Of a stretch of 64,000 nt of DNA, positions 11,854 through 21,075 are shown in pieces. The notes below the pieces were generated by a model. That model was not told the origin of the DNA. It did not search any database and saw nothing but the letters and a program-made list of their open reading frames with translations. Position numbers and translations under genes: made by a program. Each line of letters starts with the position of its first letter. The first letter of the stretch is position 1. This stretch comes from Oscheius dolichura (Eukaryota; Nematoda; Chromadorea; Rhabditida; Rhabditidae), in assembly GCA_932521035.1 (NCBI GenBank), contig OW051492.1, forward strand, positions 2,170,001-2,234,000, written 5' to 3'.

Positions 11854-12918
11854 ATGACAGATTTCCGACTTGCTGATTTGGACCCCATTCTATTGGAACA
11901 AGTCATCACAAAGGTTTTTACTGCTTATTTTTTCGTAAAAGAAATATTCCAGCTTGAGCCGAAGAGTTACTTTCGTATACAGCAGACATGCCGAGGCGTG
12001 TCCGATTTCATTGGAAGAAACAAGAATATCTCTATTCACTTGCACAAAGACTACTGCTTCATCAAGAGAGACACACACACTGGGTCCCCTATCAATTGGC
12101 TCGTCCGTCGTCCTGGTTTAGGTTTAGATGAAAACGGCGGCAAACTCTACTTCTATTGCTACAACTGGGAAATATGCATTGCTAACCTTTATGGGACACG
12201 ATTGCCTTCACTTGCAGTATACAATGTTTCGTCATGTAATATATATGGTCGGGTTTCAGCTACCTATTTTCATTAATTTTAGTCGCCAAACTTTTTGATC
12301 GTATTTGTGATAGTCTCAAAAAGTATCGGATAACAGTCGAAGAGGTAGATTTTAGACACTCTAGATGGACTAAAGAAGAAAAGCTGAAATTTTTGAGTAT
12401 TATAAAACCTTGTAAAGTCACGCTGGGCCGCGAGGTATCCAACCAATATGAAGGATTGTTAAAATTAAAACCAATTGTACGTTTCATTTGCTCATTTTGG
12501 TACAGTTTGATACGGTTAGAAGGGGGTAAAAATTGAACTGAACCACGAAGATGTAACCATTGAGACCCCGAAGCTACTTTCTGCCTGTTCTGATGTGGAT
12601 ATTAAAGTTCATAACGCTGACGGCCACTTTGATTTGCTTCGTACATGTCTGCAGGTAGGTAAAAATAACTGCTTTTAGGTTTTTTAGATTCTTCGATCGC
12701 AACCTTGGCCAGACCTCTGCCGCTTCAATTTCTGTGTATACGGTGCAAGAGACGTGTATCCAAGTTTTGCTGAATTAAAGAACATATTCCATGAATATCA
12801 CTTGACGGTGGGAGAGTACCACATTGTTGTGGAGATGCCTCAACACTTTTTTGCAACCGCATCTTGCCACATTGTCATCAGTCGACGCTTTACTAGTTTA
12901 TATTGTGGCTGTAAATAG
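11854..12918 (+). CDS. F-box-like protein, paralogue 3
   Basis: Five exons (11854-11913, 11953-12235, 12283-12476, 12520-12654, 12688-12918) give 300 residues. It is in tandem with paralogue 2, 159 bp after its stop. It is the most diverged copy in the middle (KRDTHTGSPINWLVRR in place of the aligned segment) while the F-box-like start and the last exon remain close, a pattern that would fit a conserved Skp1 side and a variable target side. The upstream 60 bp match those of paralogue 2. The donor of the second intron had to be chosen as GTAATA after SSCH to keep frame. Confidence 0.75.
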
Positions 12919-13030
12919 CTCATGTCTTATTCGTTAATAAATCTACACGAGCTATTTAAAAAAATTTTATAGACTATTTACTCATATTTTATTCATGGAA
13001 TCACAGAGGAGACATCCTATTCCAACCGCT

Positions 13031-13264
13031 TCAATAAGACCAATAAATGAATACCGTAACCATAAGCCCGAGGCCGAGGACGAGTAAAATAGGGCAGATG
13101 ATCTTGACATAGTATCTTATTTTACTCCGCTCCGGCTTCTTTGGCTTCTTGTCCGTCTCCTCATCGCTATTTCTTCGGGAAGTGGAAGTCTCACTTGTCC
13201 CGGCCTTCGTCTGATTCGTTGTACTTTGTCTTTCGCCTTGACTGTCCATATTTTTCATCTTCAA
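13031..13264 (-). CDS. small lysine-rich tail-anchored protein A
   Basis: This 77-residue single-exon frame has a polar, charged N-terminus rich in Thr, Ser and Lys and one C-terminal hydrophobic segment (IICPILLVLGLGLMVTVFIYW, about 56-76) directly at the end. That is the layout of a tail-anchored membrane protein with the basic part in the cytosol. AATAAA follows about 35 bases after the stop. The sequence upstream of the start (13275-13330) is related to that upstream of protein B, so the two are likely duplicates. No homologue is recognised. Confidence 0.6.
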   Translation of the reverse strand: MKMKNMDSQGERQSTTNQTKAGTSETSTSRRNSDEETDKKPKKPERSKIRYYVKIICPILLVLGLGLMVTVFIYWSY

Positions 13265-13462
13265 CGAAAATAATTGAAAACAAAATGAGAAGCAACCGAC
13301 ACGAAGGATCTGCTGGTGGACGAATGTCGTTTAGAATGGATAACGAATAAAAAATAAGAAGACGGACAGAAAAGAATGGCACTTTACTCTCTTTACTCTC
13401 AATTGCGAGTTCTTTTGTTTTATTTCATTTATGGAATCACAAGGAAAGAGTCATATTTTGGG

Positions 13463-13927
13463 CTACTGCATGGCGAGGTAGCCGAAGAAGGCGCCGACCA
13501 TGCCGATGAAGATGACCACGGGGCCGAGCCACAGTCCCACACTGAAGCAGGCATTCTGCTTGGTGGGCGGCTTCTTCCGGCCTTTTGCTCCTTTCTTTCC
13601 TCCCTTCTTTCCTCCTCCTCCTTTCTTGCCTGTTCCTCCCTTCTTCTTCTTCTTCTTTGTCTTCGACTTCTCGCTTTCCTTGCCCTTTTTCTTCTTCGGG
13701 GTGACCGGCGTCTGGGCAGAGCTGACAGTACCGGCTCCGGATTTAACTGGCGTCTGGGTGGATCCATTTGCTCCGCCTCCGGTCTGCTCGCCATCCTCTT
13801 CGATCACATCATTTGTTCGGCTGCCCGGAGCGGCCATCTTCGAGCCGGGAAGAGGCGGCGGCGCCAGTTGACTCGCCGGCACATCTGGCGGCTCGCCGTC
13901 GACGTAGACCTGCTCGTATGCGGACAT
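13463..13927 (-). CDS. lysine/glycine-rich tail-anchored protein B
   Basis: This 154-residue single-exon frame starts MSAYEQVYVDGEPP and continues with a Thr/Ser/Gly region. A very basic block of Lys and Gly follows (about 78-120), then one C-terminal hydrophobic helix (VGLWLGPVVIFIGMVGAFFG, about 130-150). Its 3' flank, ATTCCATAAATGAAATAAAA, is close to that of protein A (ATTCCATGAATAAAA). The overall plan is acidic or polar head, polybasic middle and terminal membrane segment, as in protein C. The polybasic part might bind acidic lipids or nucleic acid; this is a guess. No known family is recognised. Confidence 0.65.
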   Translation of the reverse strand: MSAYEQVYVDGEPPDVPASQLAPPPLPGSKMAAPGSRTNDVIEEDGEQTGGGANGSTQTPVKSGAGTVSSAQTPVTPKKKKGKESEKSKTKKKKKKGGTGKKGGGGKKGGKKGAKGRKKPPTKQNACFSVGLWLGPVVIFIGMVGAFFGYLAMQ

Positions 13928-14294
13928 CTGGAAAACGAGAAGATTTTATTCAATTAGCACAGTAAAATGAATAGATTTCGCCTCTGCCAGCAAGTGGCCG
14001 CTTGGCGCTTCAGTCAGGGACACCTTGGCCGCCGGAAGCCTCGTCCTCCCCCGCCCGAAGCCATCCTCTAGCGCCCGCCTCGTCCCCGTCCTCGTGGCCA
14101 CAAAACAAAAAAATAAGAAGAAACAACCGACGAGAAAGATCTGCTGACGGACTAATGACAACCTAGCAGTCTCTGCTGACTTTCTGGGTATTCTCGTCAA
14201 TGGATAATCCGGCTTCGGCCACCAGCCATTGCTCCGACCGTATCGGTTGCTCTAGCCAAAGTCAAATGCTGTAGTTTTTAAAAGTACAGTTGCC

Positions 14295-14375
14295 AGTTTA
14301 CATTTTTACGGCGAACGTGGCCAGATAGCCGATATGCCCGCGACCGCGGCTTCAAGGAGGACGAAGGGGGATCTC
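14295..14375 (-). pseudogene. possible relic of a tail-anchored paralogue
   Basis: On the minus strand the stretch reading GHIGYLATF near a stop resembles the end of protein B (GAFFGYLAM then stop), and the flanking sequence at 14100-14160 resembles the upstream flank of proteins A and B. No open frame remains. The similarity is short, so this is only a candidate. The rest of 13928-14803 shows nothing else. Confidence 0.25.
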
Positions 14376-14803
14376 ACAAGCTTCAAACTAGGGTCTCCCA
14401 ACTTTCTATGTGAAAGGAAGTAGCCTTTGATATGCTACATTGAATTCAGCTCGAAATTCTGTGCAGGATAGGCTGTAAGGCACTCTGACCCGCGATGGCC
14501 CGCGCCGCTCCCTGATGTCCATCCGAGAGGAGACGCCAGAGGGGCGCGGAGTGGACCGACTGGGTTCTTTACAATAGACAACGACTAAAAACAGGGACTT
14601 GAAGTGTATAAGAAGTCAAAGAAAAAATAAAAATAGCTTAAGCTGAAATGCCATTCAATACGGGACAGGTTACGGTAGAATGGAAAGAGGGAGGATGGCC
14701 GACTTCCCCGCCCTCACCGCCCCCCAGAAAACAAGAAACACATTAGAATACTACGCATTTGTTTCATTCATAACTGCGAGTTGTCCGTATATATTCTATT
14801 CTT

Positions 14804-15343
14804 TTACTGAGATCCAGCGGAAGGAATAATATTAAAGCCGAGCCACTGATGAGAGACGAGGACCATGATGGAGACGAGGGAGACGAAGGCCAGCGTGGTG
14901 GAGATGATCAACATCCAGACACGGAGTCCCTTGGCCTCTTTCCTGACCTTCTTCAGGGCCACTCCCTTGACCTTCGGCTTCTGTTTCGGTTTGCCTCCGC
15001 TCTTCATCGACCCAGTCTTCACCGAGCCGGTCTCCCCCGTGTCCGTGTCCGTCTTGGCTTTTCCCTTTCCCTTTCCCTTCTTCACGGCCTTCGACTTGGT
15101 CTTGATGCTCTGTGCCTTCTTCGACGTGACTACGCCCTTCTTCGCGTTCTCTCTGGAGAGTGCCGCTCCTGCCGGCTTGCCATCTGACGGCGGTCCAAGT
15201 TTCTCGCCCGAGGGTAGCAGCGGCTTGCTATCGGATGCCGTCGGCGTCGGCGCCTGGCCGGATGAAGTCGGCATGAGGTCGTCTGTCGGCGGCGGCGGTG
15301 GCTCGCTCACAGGCTGGAGAATCTCGTAGGCGTCGTCTGCCAT
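14804..15343 (-). CDS. lysine-rich tail-anchored protein C
   Basis: This 179-residue single-exon frame starts MADDAYEILQPVSEPPPPP. A Pro/Ser/Thr stretch is followed by a basic region of Lys-Gly and Lys-Ala repeats (about 65-140) and one hydrophobic segment (VWMLIISTTLAFVSLVSIMV, about 142-162) with a 17-residue tail. It shares its plan and upstream sequence (GCACAAGAGAAATGAATGG here, GCACAGTAAAATGAATAG before protein B) with the neighbouring frames. Codon third positions are GC-rich, which supports coding. Function unknown. Confidence 0.65.
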   Translation of the reverse strand: MADDAYEILQPVSEPPPPPTDDLMPTSSGQAPTPTASDSKPLLPSGEKLGPPSDGKPAGAALSRENAKKGVVTSKKAQSIKTKSKAVKKGKGKGKAKTDTDTGETGSVKTGSMKSGGKPKQKPKVKGVALKKVRKEAKGLRVWMLIISTTLAFVSLVSIMVLVSHQWLGFNIIPSAGSQ

Positions 15344-15730
15344 TGCTCAACTGGACCGGCTTCTTCTTCTTCCCAGCACAAGAGAAATGAATGGATCTGA
15401 CCATTTTCTCCCTATTTATAGTCTTTCAGCCGTTAATCCCCTTTACAACTGGTCGAAACCAAAAATTGAAGAGATGGCGCCGTCGGTCACGTCCTATCCT
15501 CATCCTCCTCCGATTCCCTGACCTGCTGGTTACCCTTGCCCAGAACTTCCCCAATCGTCTTCTCGTCCTCCTCTTCCCTTTTCAATTTTCCCCCGTTGAC
15601 CACACACCTGGACCGCATGCTCCAAACACGGAGAGGTGTAAACAGTCATGCGTCCCTTATCGATCACTCTCCCATTACCATCCGTTCTCTATAAATTGGC
15701 CTCGAATAACCTGTGTCTCCAAAGACTTCC

Positions 15731-15737
15731 CTATAAA
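15731..15737 (+). promoter_or_regulatory. TATA box of the defensin-like peptide gene
   Basis: CTATAAAAG lies 43-49 nt upstream of the peptide's ATG, leaving room for a short leader. A second, weaker CTATAAATT is at about 15690. Core TATA boxes suit a strongly inducible secreted-peptide gene; that it is inducible is inference. Confidence 0.5.
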
Positions 15738-15778
15738 AGACGACTTCTGACCAACTGCTGGTGTCTAACAACTGGAAG

Positions 15779-16003
15779 ATGCGCTCCACTTCCGTCTTCC
15801 TTCTCCTCTGCCTCGTCCTCCTTTGTGGTAGGCCTTTCCCCTATTCCCGTGGAATAACCAATCCCCCATTTTCAGTAATGGAGTCGTCCTCTTATGAGTT
15901 CGTTAGGGACTGCGTCAGCCAGTGCACTAGTGGAGCAGATGCTTGTTGTCGTCAACACGGATATTCAAGCTTCGCCGGCAAGTGCGGATACTGTAGGGAA
16001 TAA
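15779..16003 (+). CDS. secreted six-cysteine defensin-like peptide
   Basis: Two exons (15779-15827, 15876-16003) separated by a 48 nt intron give 58 residues. A hydrophobic signal peptide (MRSTSVFLLLCLVLLC) is followed by a mature part of about 40 residues with cysteines spaced C-x3-C-x5-CC-x11-C-x2-C and the motif RQHGYSSFAGKCGYC. A CxxxC helix plus a C-terminal Gly-rich CxxC hairpin resembles antimicrobial CS-alpha-beta peptides, but the spacing is not classical. The poly(A) signal AATAAA overlaps the stop codon. Without the intron the frame is also open, but then has a long non-hydrophobic insertion after the signal. A host-defence role is inference. Confidence 0.65.
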   Translation: MRSTSVFLLLCLVLLCGRPFPYSRGITNPPFSVMESSSYEFVRDCVSQCTSGADACCRQHGYSSFAGKCGYCRE

Positions 16004-16188
16004 AAATGTTGAACTTTCTCCAAAAATAGAGAAGAGAACCGGTGGCCGTATGCAATCAACCACCCGGGTGCCACAGAAGACGGGTGGTCTTGCCAATATC
16101 TGGTCAGGACTCGCCTAGTGTTTCTACCAGTAGTGCTTAATCCCCATTTCTCCTGCTGCCCGTCAGTGTTGTCTTGTGTCTTCTGCCG

Positions 16189-17116
16189 ATGCGTCCCGCT
16201 TATCCGCAGCTCTCGTCGGCCCCGCGCTTCTCGGATCCCAGTCGCCAGTCGGCTGTCCCCTCCTGCTATGGTCCTTCTCCCGGACTAGTCTCGGTGCCGT
16301 CGGCCACGTCGGTCTATCCTCCTGCTCTGCCGCCGACCGCCTCCGACTCGCTGGCCGACGCGGCGCCCTCCTCCGAATGGGACTATGCCGTGGACAAGGG
16401 AGGCGGCCACCAGCTCCAGACGCAGTCGTCCTTCTCCAGCATGATGTCGCTGGCTCCTCCCGCTCCGCCGATGACTACAGCCGAATCTGTGACCACTACC
16501 CTAACTGCGACGTATCCCCTGCCTCCTCCCGGGCAGGCTGCCCCCCTGCCGCTGGAATACGAAGAAGTGCCGCCGTGGAATAAGCCTCGCAGTGTGGACG
16601 ACCTCCACTTCAACTACAGTATGAAATGTGAGACCACCGGTACGTATCTATTTTATTCGAGACGAGCAATAATTTGCAGCTTGGCGCATATTCCGTGTGC
16701 TGTCGCTGATCGTCCCGGCGGGGCTGATCGTGGCCGGCGCGATGAACCTGAACGGGTGCCCCCTGGTGCCGTGGCTGCCCCACTGGAATATCGTGGTCGG
16801 CAGCCTGTGGTTCGTCCACTGCGGCTTCTATTTCCTGTTCCGGAAGAGCAACGAGAAGAACACGATGGGCTACCGGTTCATCAAGGGCCTCTTCCTCTAT
16901 CTGGTATTCGCGGCCTTCATCATCGGCACCGCCCTCACCTACGGCGCAGCCGTCACCACCCGGCTGGTCATCCGGCCGTCCTCCTGTCAGCCGGTTGTCT
17001 TCTTCTCGGCTTTTGGCCTCATCTCCGCCGGCTACCTCATCCTCGCCGTCTTCCTCTGGTTCTACATCTTCACTTTTACATTCTCTTTCTATGAGCCCGA
17101 GCTCGTGCCGGCTTGA
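16189..17116 (+). CDS. TMEM272-like four-helix membrane protein
   Basis: Two exons (16189-16639, 16680-17116) give 295 residues. The first 150 are a Pro/Ser-rich, presumably cytosolic region. The second exon encodes four hydrophobic helices: IVPAGLIVAGAM, IVVGSLWFVHCGFYFLF, FLYLVFAAFIIGTALTYG and VFFSAFGLISAGYLILAVF. The block NLNGCPLVPWLPHWNIVVG between helices 1 and 2 resembles the CPv-P-iP motif of TMEM272-like proteins common in nematodes. Function is unknown in that family. Pieces of the first exon recur, broken, at 44830-45010 and 47812-47945. AATAAA signals follow at about 17149. The start is the first ATG in frame. Confidence 0.72.
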
Positions 17117-17432
17117 CCTCCCGGCAATGAGTGATAAAGACTCGCAAATAAAAATTCGAGAGAGAAGAACACCACTAATAAAAGGCTTCTCGTTACATTC
17201 CTTACTGTTGCCTAAAAACTACACATGCCCGTTTGGCCAGTGGGCCATCCTCTTATTTATGGCACAGTTCCAATTGAAGGACAGCGCCTCGTCCGCCAAG
17301 GAAGGAGACGGCGGCTGCCACCGTCCTCCCGGGGGTACTAATACACGGCTGGCAGACAAAAAGAAGAAGCAAAAGAATAGCAAAAGCTTTTAATTCGTAC
17401 GATGAAATTAACTATCCTCGCGGTGAAGTGTG

Positions 17433-17780
17433 TTACTGTCGCTTGGCCCGGCGCCTCCTCATCTTCTCCAGCTTCTCTGCCAGCAGCTGGTGTGCCGTCT
17501 TCGGGACACTCTTCTTCGGCTTCTACAGTATCTCTTACCCATCCTCCCAATCAATTAATCTACCCACCGTGTCCACCTGCCCCTGTCCCTGCTCCTCCGT
17601 CCTCTTCGCCTCTTCCGCCTGTCTCTTCTCCTTCTCCTTTTTCTCCGCTTCGGCCACTTTCCTCTTCAACTCTTCCGCCTTTTTTCGCAGCTTCTTACAG
17701 TACTCCTTCATCTGTCTGATAATCTCATCTCTTTGTTCCTCCGCGTGTTTCAGCACAGCTACCCACAATTCCAGATGCAT
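17433..17780 (-). CDS. small basic coiled-coil protein
   Basis: Two exons (17568-17780, 17433-17522) around a 45 nt intron give 100 residues. Nearly the whole first exon is a heptad-like Lys/Glu coiled coil (about 14-62, e.g. KEYCKKLRKKAEELKRKVAE). The second exon adds the basic tail KPKKSVPKTAHQLLAEKLEK and RRRRAKRQ. The donor GTGGGT after Asp-Thr was chosen because it alone joins to the basic frame. A basic tail on a coiled coil suggests binding to nucleic acid or another acidic partner; not recognised as any known family. Confidence 0.6.
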
Positions 17781-18214
17781 TCCGGTGGCGGCGGGGGGAG
17801 ACAGCCGGCGGGTGGAAAGGGGGAAATGAGAGACTGGGATTAAAAAAGGGATTTCTCCTGTTTTGATCCAATAGAAAACCCGGAACTAAAAAAAGGAGAA
17901 CAGAACGTTTATTGCTCCTGACAATCCAACCATCTTCCGTCTCCTTGGATCTCCCTCTCGGCTATCCCCCATCCTCCGTTCTTTTAGCTCTGTCCCCAGG
18001 CCTTCTCTGACCTCTGCTCAAAGGGACCCTTCCTGAAGGAAACGACTCCAGACTGATGAAATTGGCTCTTGACCTAGAGTTCACAAAACAGTCATCCCCC
18101 TTCCGATGGCAGTATCTGATAAGCAGTAGTCAGCATTTCCCATGCCCGATAAGCAATTGTCATCACGTCTGGGTCAGTGTCTCGTCCGCCATCCCGGCTG
18201 TTTCAGTGGTCAAG

Positions 18215-21075
18215 ATGCGTCTCCTCCCACTCGTCCTCTCTCTCCTCCTCCTGCCGCTTTCCCTCTCCTATAAAATCCTCTTCTTCTCTCCCACAATCAG
18301 CCGTAGTCATATGATAAGTAATGGCCGTTATGCGGACGAGCTGGCCCGAGCCGGACACGACGTCGTCCTCTTCGAGCCGGACTGGTTGAATATCTTCGAA
18401 AAAGTCAAGTCAGCCGAGGTGGCCAAGCGGTGGACACTCAAGGGCTTTTCTAACGTCTTTCATGAGCTTCTTTCCGGTAGAAAAATATATTGGAAAAAGA
18501 AGAAATACAGTAATTTCCAGGGTTTTCGGATGATGTATTTGAGGAGAAGTCAATTTATGACATCTCCATGGGAATGATCAAATACAACGAAATTACGAAT
18601 TCTTACTGTAAACGTGAGTTTTCAGAGGTTGAAATGTTTTCTTTTCATGTGGAAAACAAAGATCATACACTAGGGGGTGGCAGGTGGAGAGAAACCTGTC
18701 CCGAGATGCCCCTTGCCCCCTGTCCCCCGTCCCCCGTCCCCCTGTCTCTGAAATAGAAATATCATCACCCCCGTTGCAGAGATTCTGGAAAACGGTGAAA
18801 TTATGGACAAGCTACGGGCTGAGAAATTTGATGCCTTCTTTGGAGAACAGATACATCTCTGTGGAAACGGGATAGCTCATCTACTCGGAATAAAGTCGCA
18901 TTTTTGGATACAGAGGTCCGTTTCTCGGGCCAAGACCAAACTCTCGGCCGCGCCGCTGCCTGAGGATACGGGATCCTCCATGACCAGTTCATGGCCTTCT
19001 CCCCAATTCTACTCATATCTTCCTCCAAATGGACCATTCCAGCTGTCCAGTCTACGAGTATACCAATTGGTATCTCGGCCAGCCGACGCCGTTGAGTTAT
19101 CTGCCGGCCCACGGGGTGGACATCGACCCGAATCTTGGCTACGTGGACCGAGCTTACAATGTTTTCTACGGAGCGGCGGGATTCTTTGTCGGCCACTGGG
19201 TACACACGGCTACTACCAACGTCTTCCGGGAGAAGTATGGGTACGCCTTCTTGTTCATTTTTATCACAAAAGGGGGGTGGGCCGACTCCAGTGGCCGTAT
19301 CCACAAGAAATTTTCCCGGGGAGCTCCCCAGCTGGGGAGTCCCTGAGAGCTCCCCGGGGGAGGCCTCCCCAAGGGGAGCTTTTGGTATCCACAAGGCTGG
19401 GGAGATCTCCCCGGCTGTTTTTTTTTTGGGTATACTACCTAATAATCCGCCCTCAAAAACTTGAGTATACCGCCACTCAACAAAATCCTTAGCCTCCAGC
19501 TCAAAATGTGGCATTTTCCTTCGTTTTTTGGCATATTATCATCCTTGGAATGCTAGCGGATACATATCATGGGTCAGCTATAATAGCTTTTCTTTCACAA
19601 CGTCGATTTCGGACGATTTACCCTGCTCTCCCCCAGTCCACCCCGACTCCTACCTAGGGGTGGCCTGGGGAGCTCCCCGCCTTCCCGGGGAGCTTTCCAA
19701 AATCTTGTGGATACCATTTTTAGGCTCCCCAGTTGGGGAGCTCCTGGGGAGGCCTCCCCAGCTTCTTGTGGATACGGCCACAGGGAGGGGATTTATGGGC
19801 TCCGGGACGACTGTACAGGCCAGAAGGCCACACGACTACTTTTTACCATATCCAAGACGAGACGATGGAGGATGGCCAGGGCAGAGCCAAGAGGAGGACG
19901 ACGGCCGGGGGCAGAACCAAGAGCAAGGTGGCAGCCAGGGCAGGTCGCTCGGCCATCCTCCCTGTCTCTTGTGAGAGCCGGCATTTCGTTTTTGTGATCT
20001 GCCCTACGAAAATCCCTGTTTCAGGCCGGATTTCCCCCACGTCGGCGAGATCGGCTCTGATTCTGACGTTATTTTCGTCTCCACGGACGAGTATATCGAT
20101 ATCCCTCGTCCCATTCTCCCAAATATGGTAAATACCGGAGGCCTCGGAGTCCAAGAATCCTCTGGCAAGCCGCTGGGCCCCGTTTTTGAGAAAGAAATGA
20201 AGAAAGGCCGAGACGGAGTCATCTACTTCTCCCTGGGAACAATCGTCAACACAACAAAGCTGCCCGAAGTCATGGGGGCTGTCGTCTCCTTGGCCAAGGT
20301 GAGCCAGTCGATCTCCTTCTCACAATAATCTTTAGGCTTTCCCCTCGTATCATTTCATAGCCCGCGCGGAGCAGGAAGACCTCCACTCGAGAAGAGTAGC
20401 CGCCGGAGTGGCCAACCTGGCCGTCCATAGCTGGATTCCCCAAGCTGCTCTTCTCCTCCACCCTCGGCTCAGATTATTCGTCACCCATGCCGGATACAAC
20501 GGAATTATTGAGGCGGCCAGGGCCGGCGTGCCCCTGGTCACTATGCCGTTCATGTTCGATCAGCCAAAGTAAGGGGGTGGCGGGCAGACTGCTTGGCAGG
20601 CCCTAAACTTGGAGAAAGACCATATGCCTTTCCCTTTTTTACAGAAACAGTCGCGCTGTCCAGGTCAACGGCTGGGGAATCCATGTCCCCAAGCGGGCCA
20701 TCAAATACGACCATCAACAAATCGTCAGAGCTGTCAAGGAGATTCTAGAGAATAATAGGTCCAAAAATCAGAAGATATATAGTACTTCCCTCCTTTAGGT
20801 ACAAGAAAAAAGCCATGAGGATCCAGAAATTAATAAAAGAAAAGCCATTCAACGCGTCGCAGAGACTCGTCCGGACGGTGGAATTCGTCCTGGCTAATGG
20901 AGGCGTCAAAGAGCTTCTGACCTCGGGAAGGCGGATGTCCGTTACTCATTTATACAATTTGGATATTATCATACCTTTTACTATTACTCTAATTATTTCT
21001 ATTGTTATTTTAGTCAAGATTTTGATACGGGTAGTGTGTAGGAGCGGAAGACCGGTGAAGCAGAAGACCAATTGA
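18215..21075 (+). CDS. UDP-glucuronosyltransferase (UGT)
   Basis: Eight exons (18215-18476, 18521-18613, 18780-18915, 19043-19240, 20025-20298, 20336-20568, 20645-20758, 20799-21075) give 528 residues, the usual UGT length. A signal peptide (1-18) leads to SPTISRSHM, where H32 is at the place of the catalytic base. The UDP-sugar binding signature spans about 357-400 (WIPQAALLLHP, FVTHAGYNGIIEAARAGVP, FDQPKNSRAV). One C-terminal membrane helix (about 493-512) is followed by a short basic cytosolic tail, as in ER-lumenal UGTs that conjugate lipophilic compounds. The fourth intron is 784 nt because of an inserted inverted-repeat element. AATAAA follows the stop. The substrate cannot be predicted. 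Confidence 0.92.
19291..19781. mobile_element. inverted-repeat element inserted in a UGT intron
   Basis: A 491 bp segment is bounded by a perfect 19 bp inverted repeat, GTGGCCGTATCCACAAGAA (19291-19309 and 19763-19781). Inside are several palindromes of the type GGGGAGCTCCCC and GGGGAGGCCTCCCC near both ends, and shorter inner copies of GTATCCACAA and TTGTGGATAC. It has no credible coding frame. The palindromes would let each end fold on itself and the whole element fold end to end. The element lies wholly inside the fourth UGT intron and leaves the splice sites intact. Confidence 0.6.

Noticed and set aside
13946..14200. 84-codon minus-strand frame upstream of tail-anchored protein B
   Set aside because: The similar stretch upstream of protein A is not open in the same frame, so this is more likely leader or promoter sequence.
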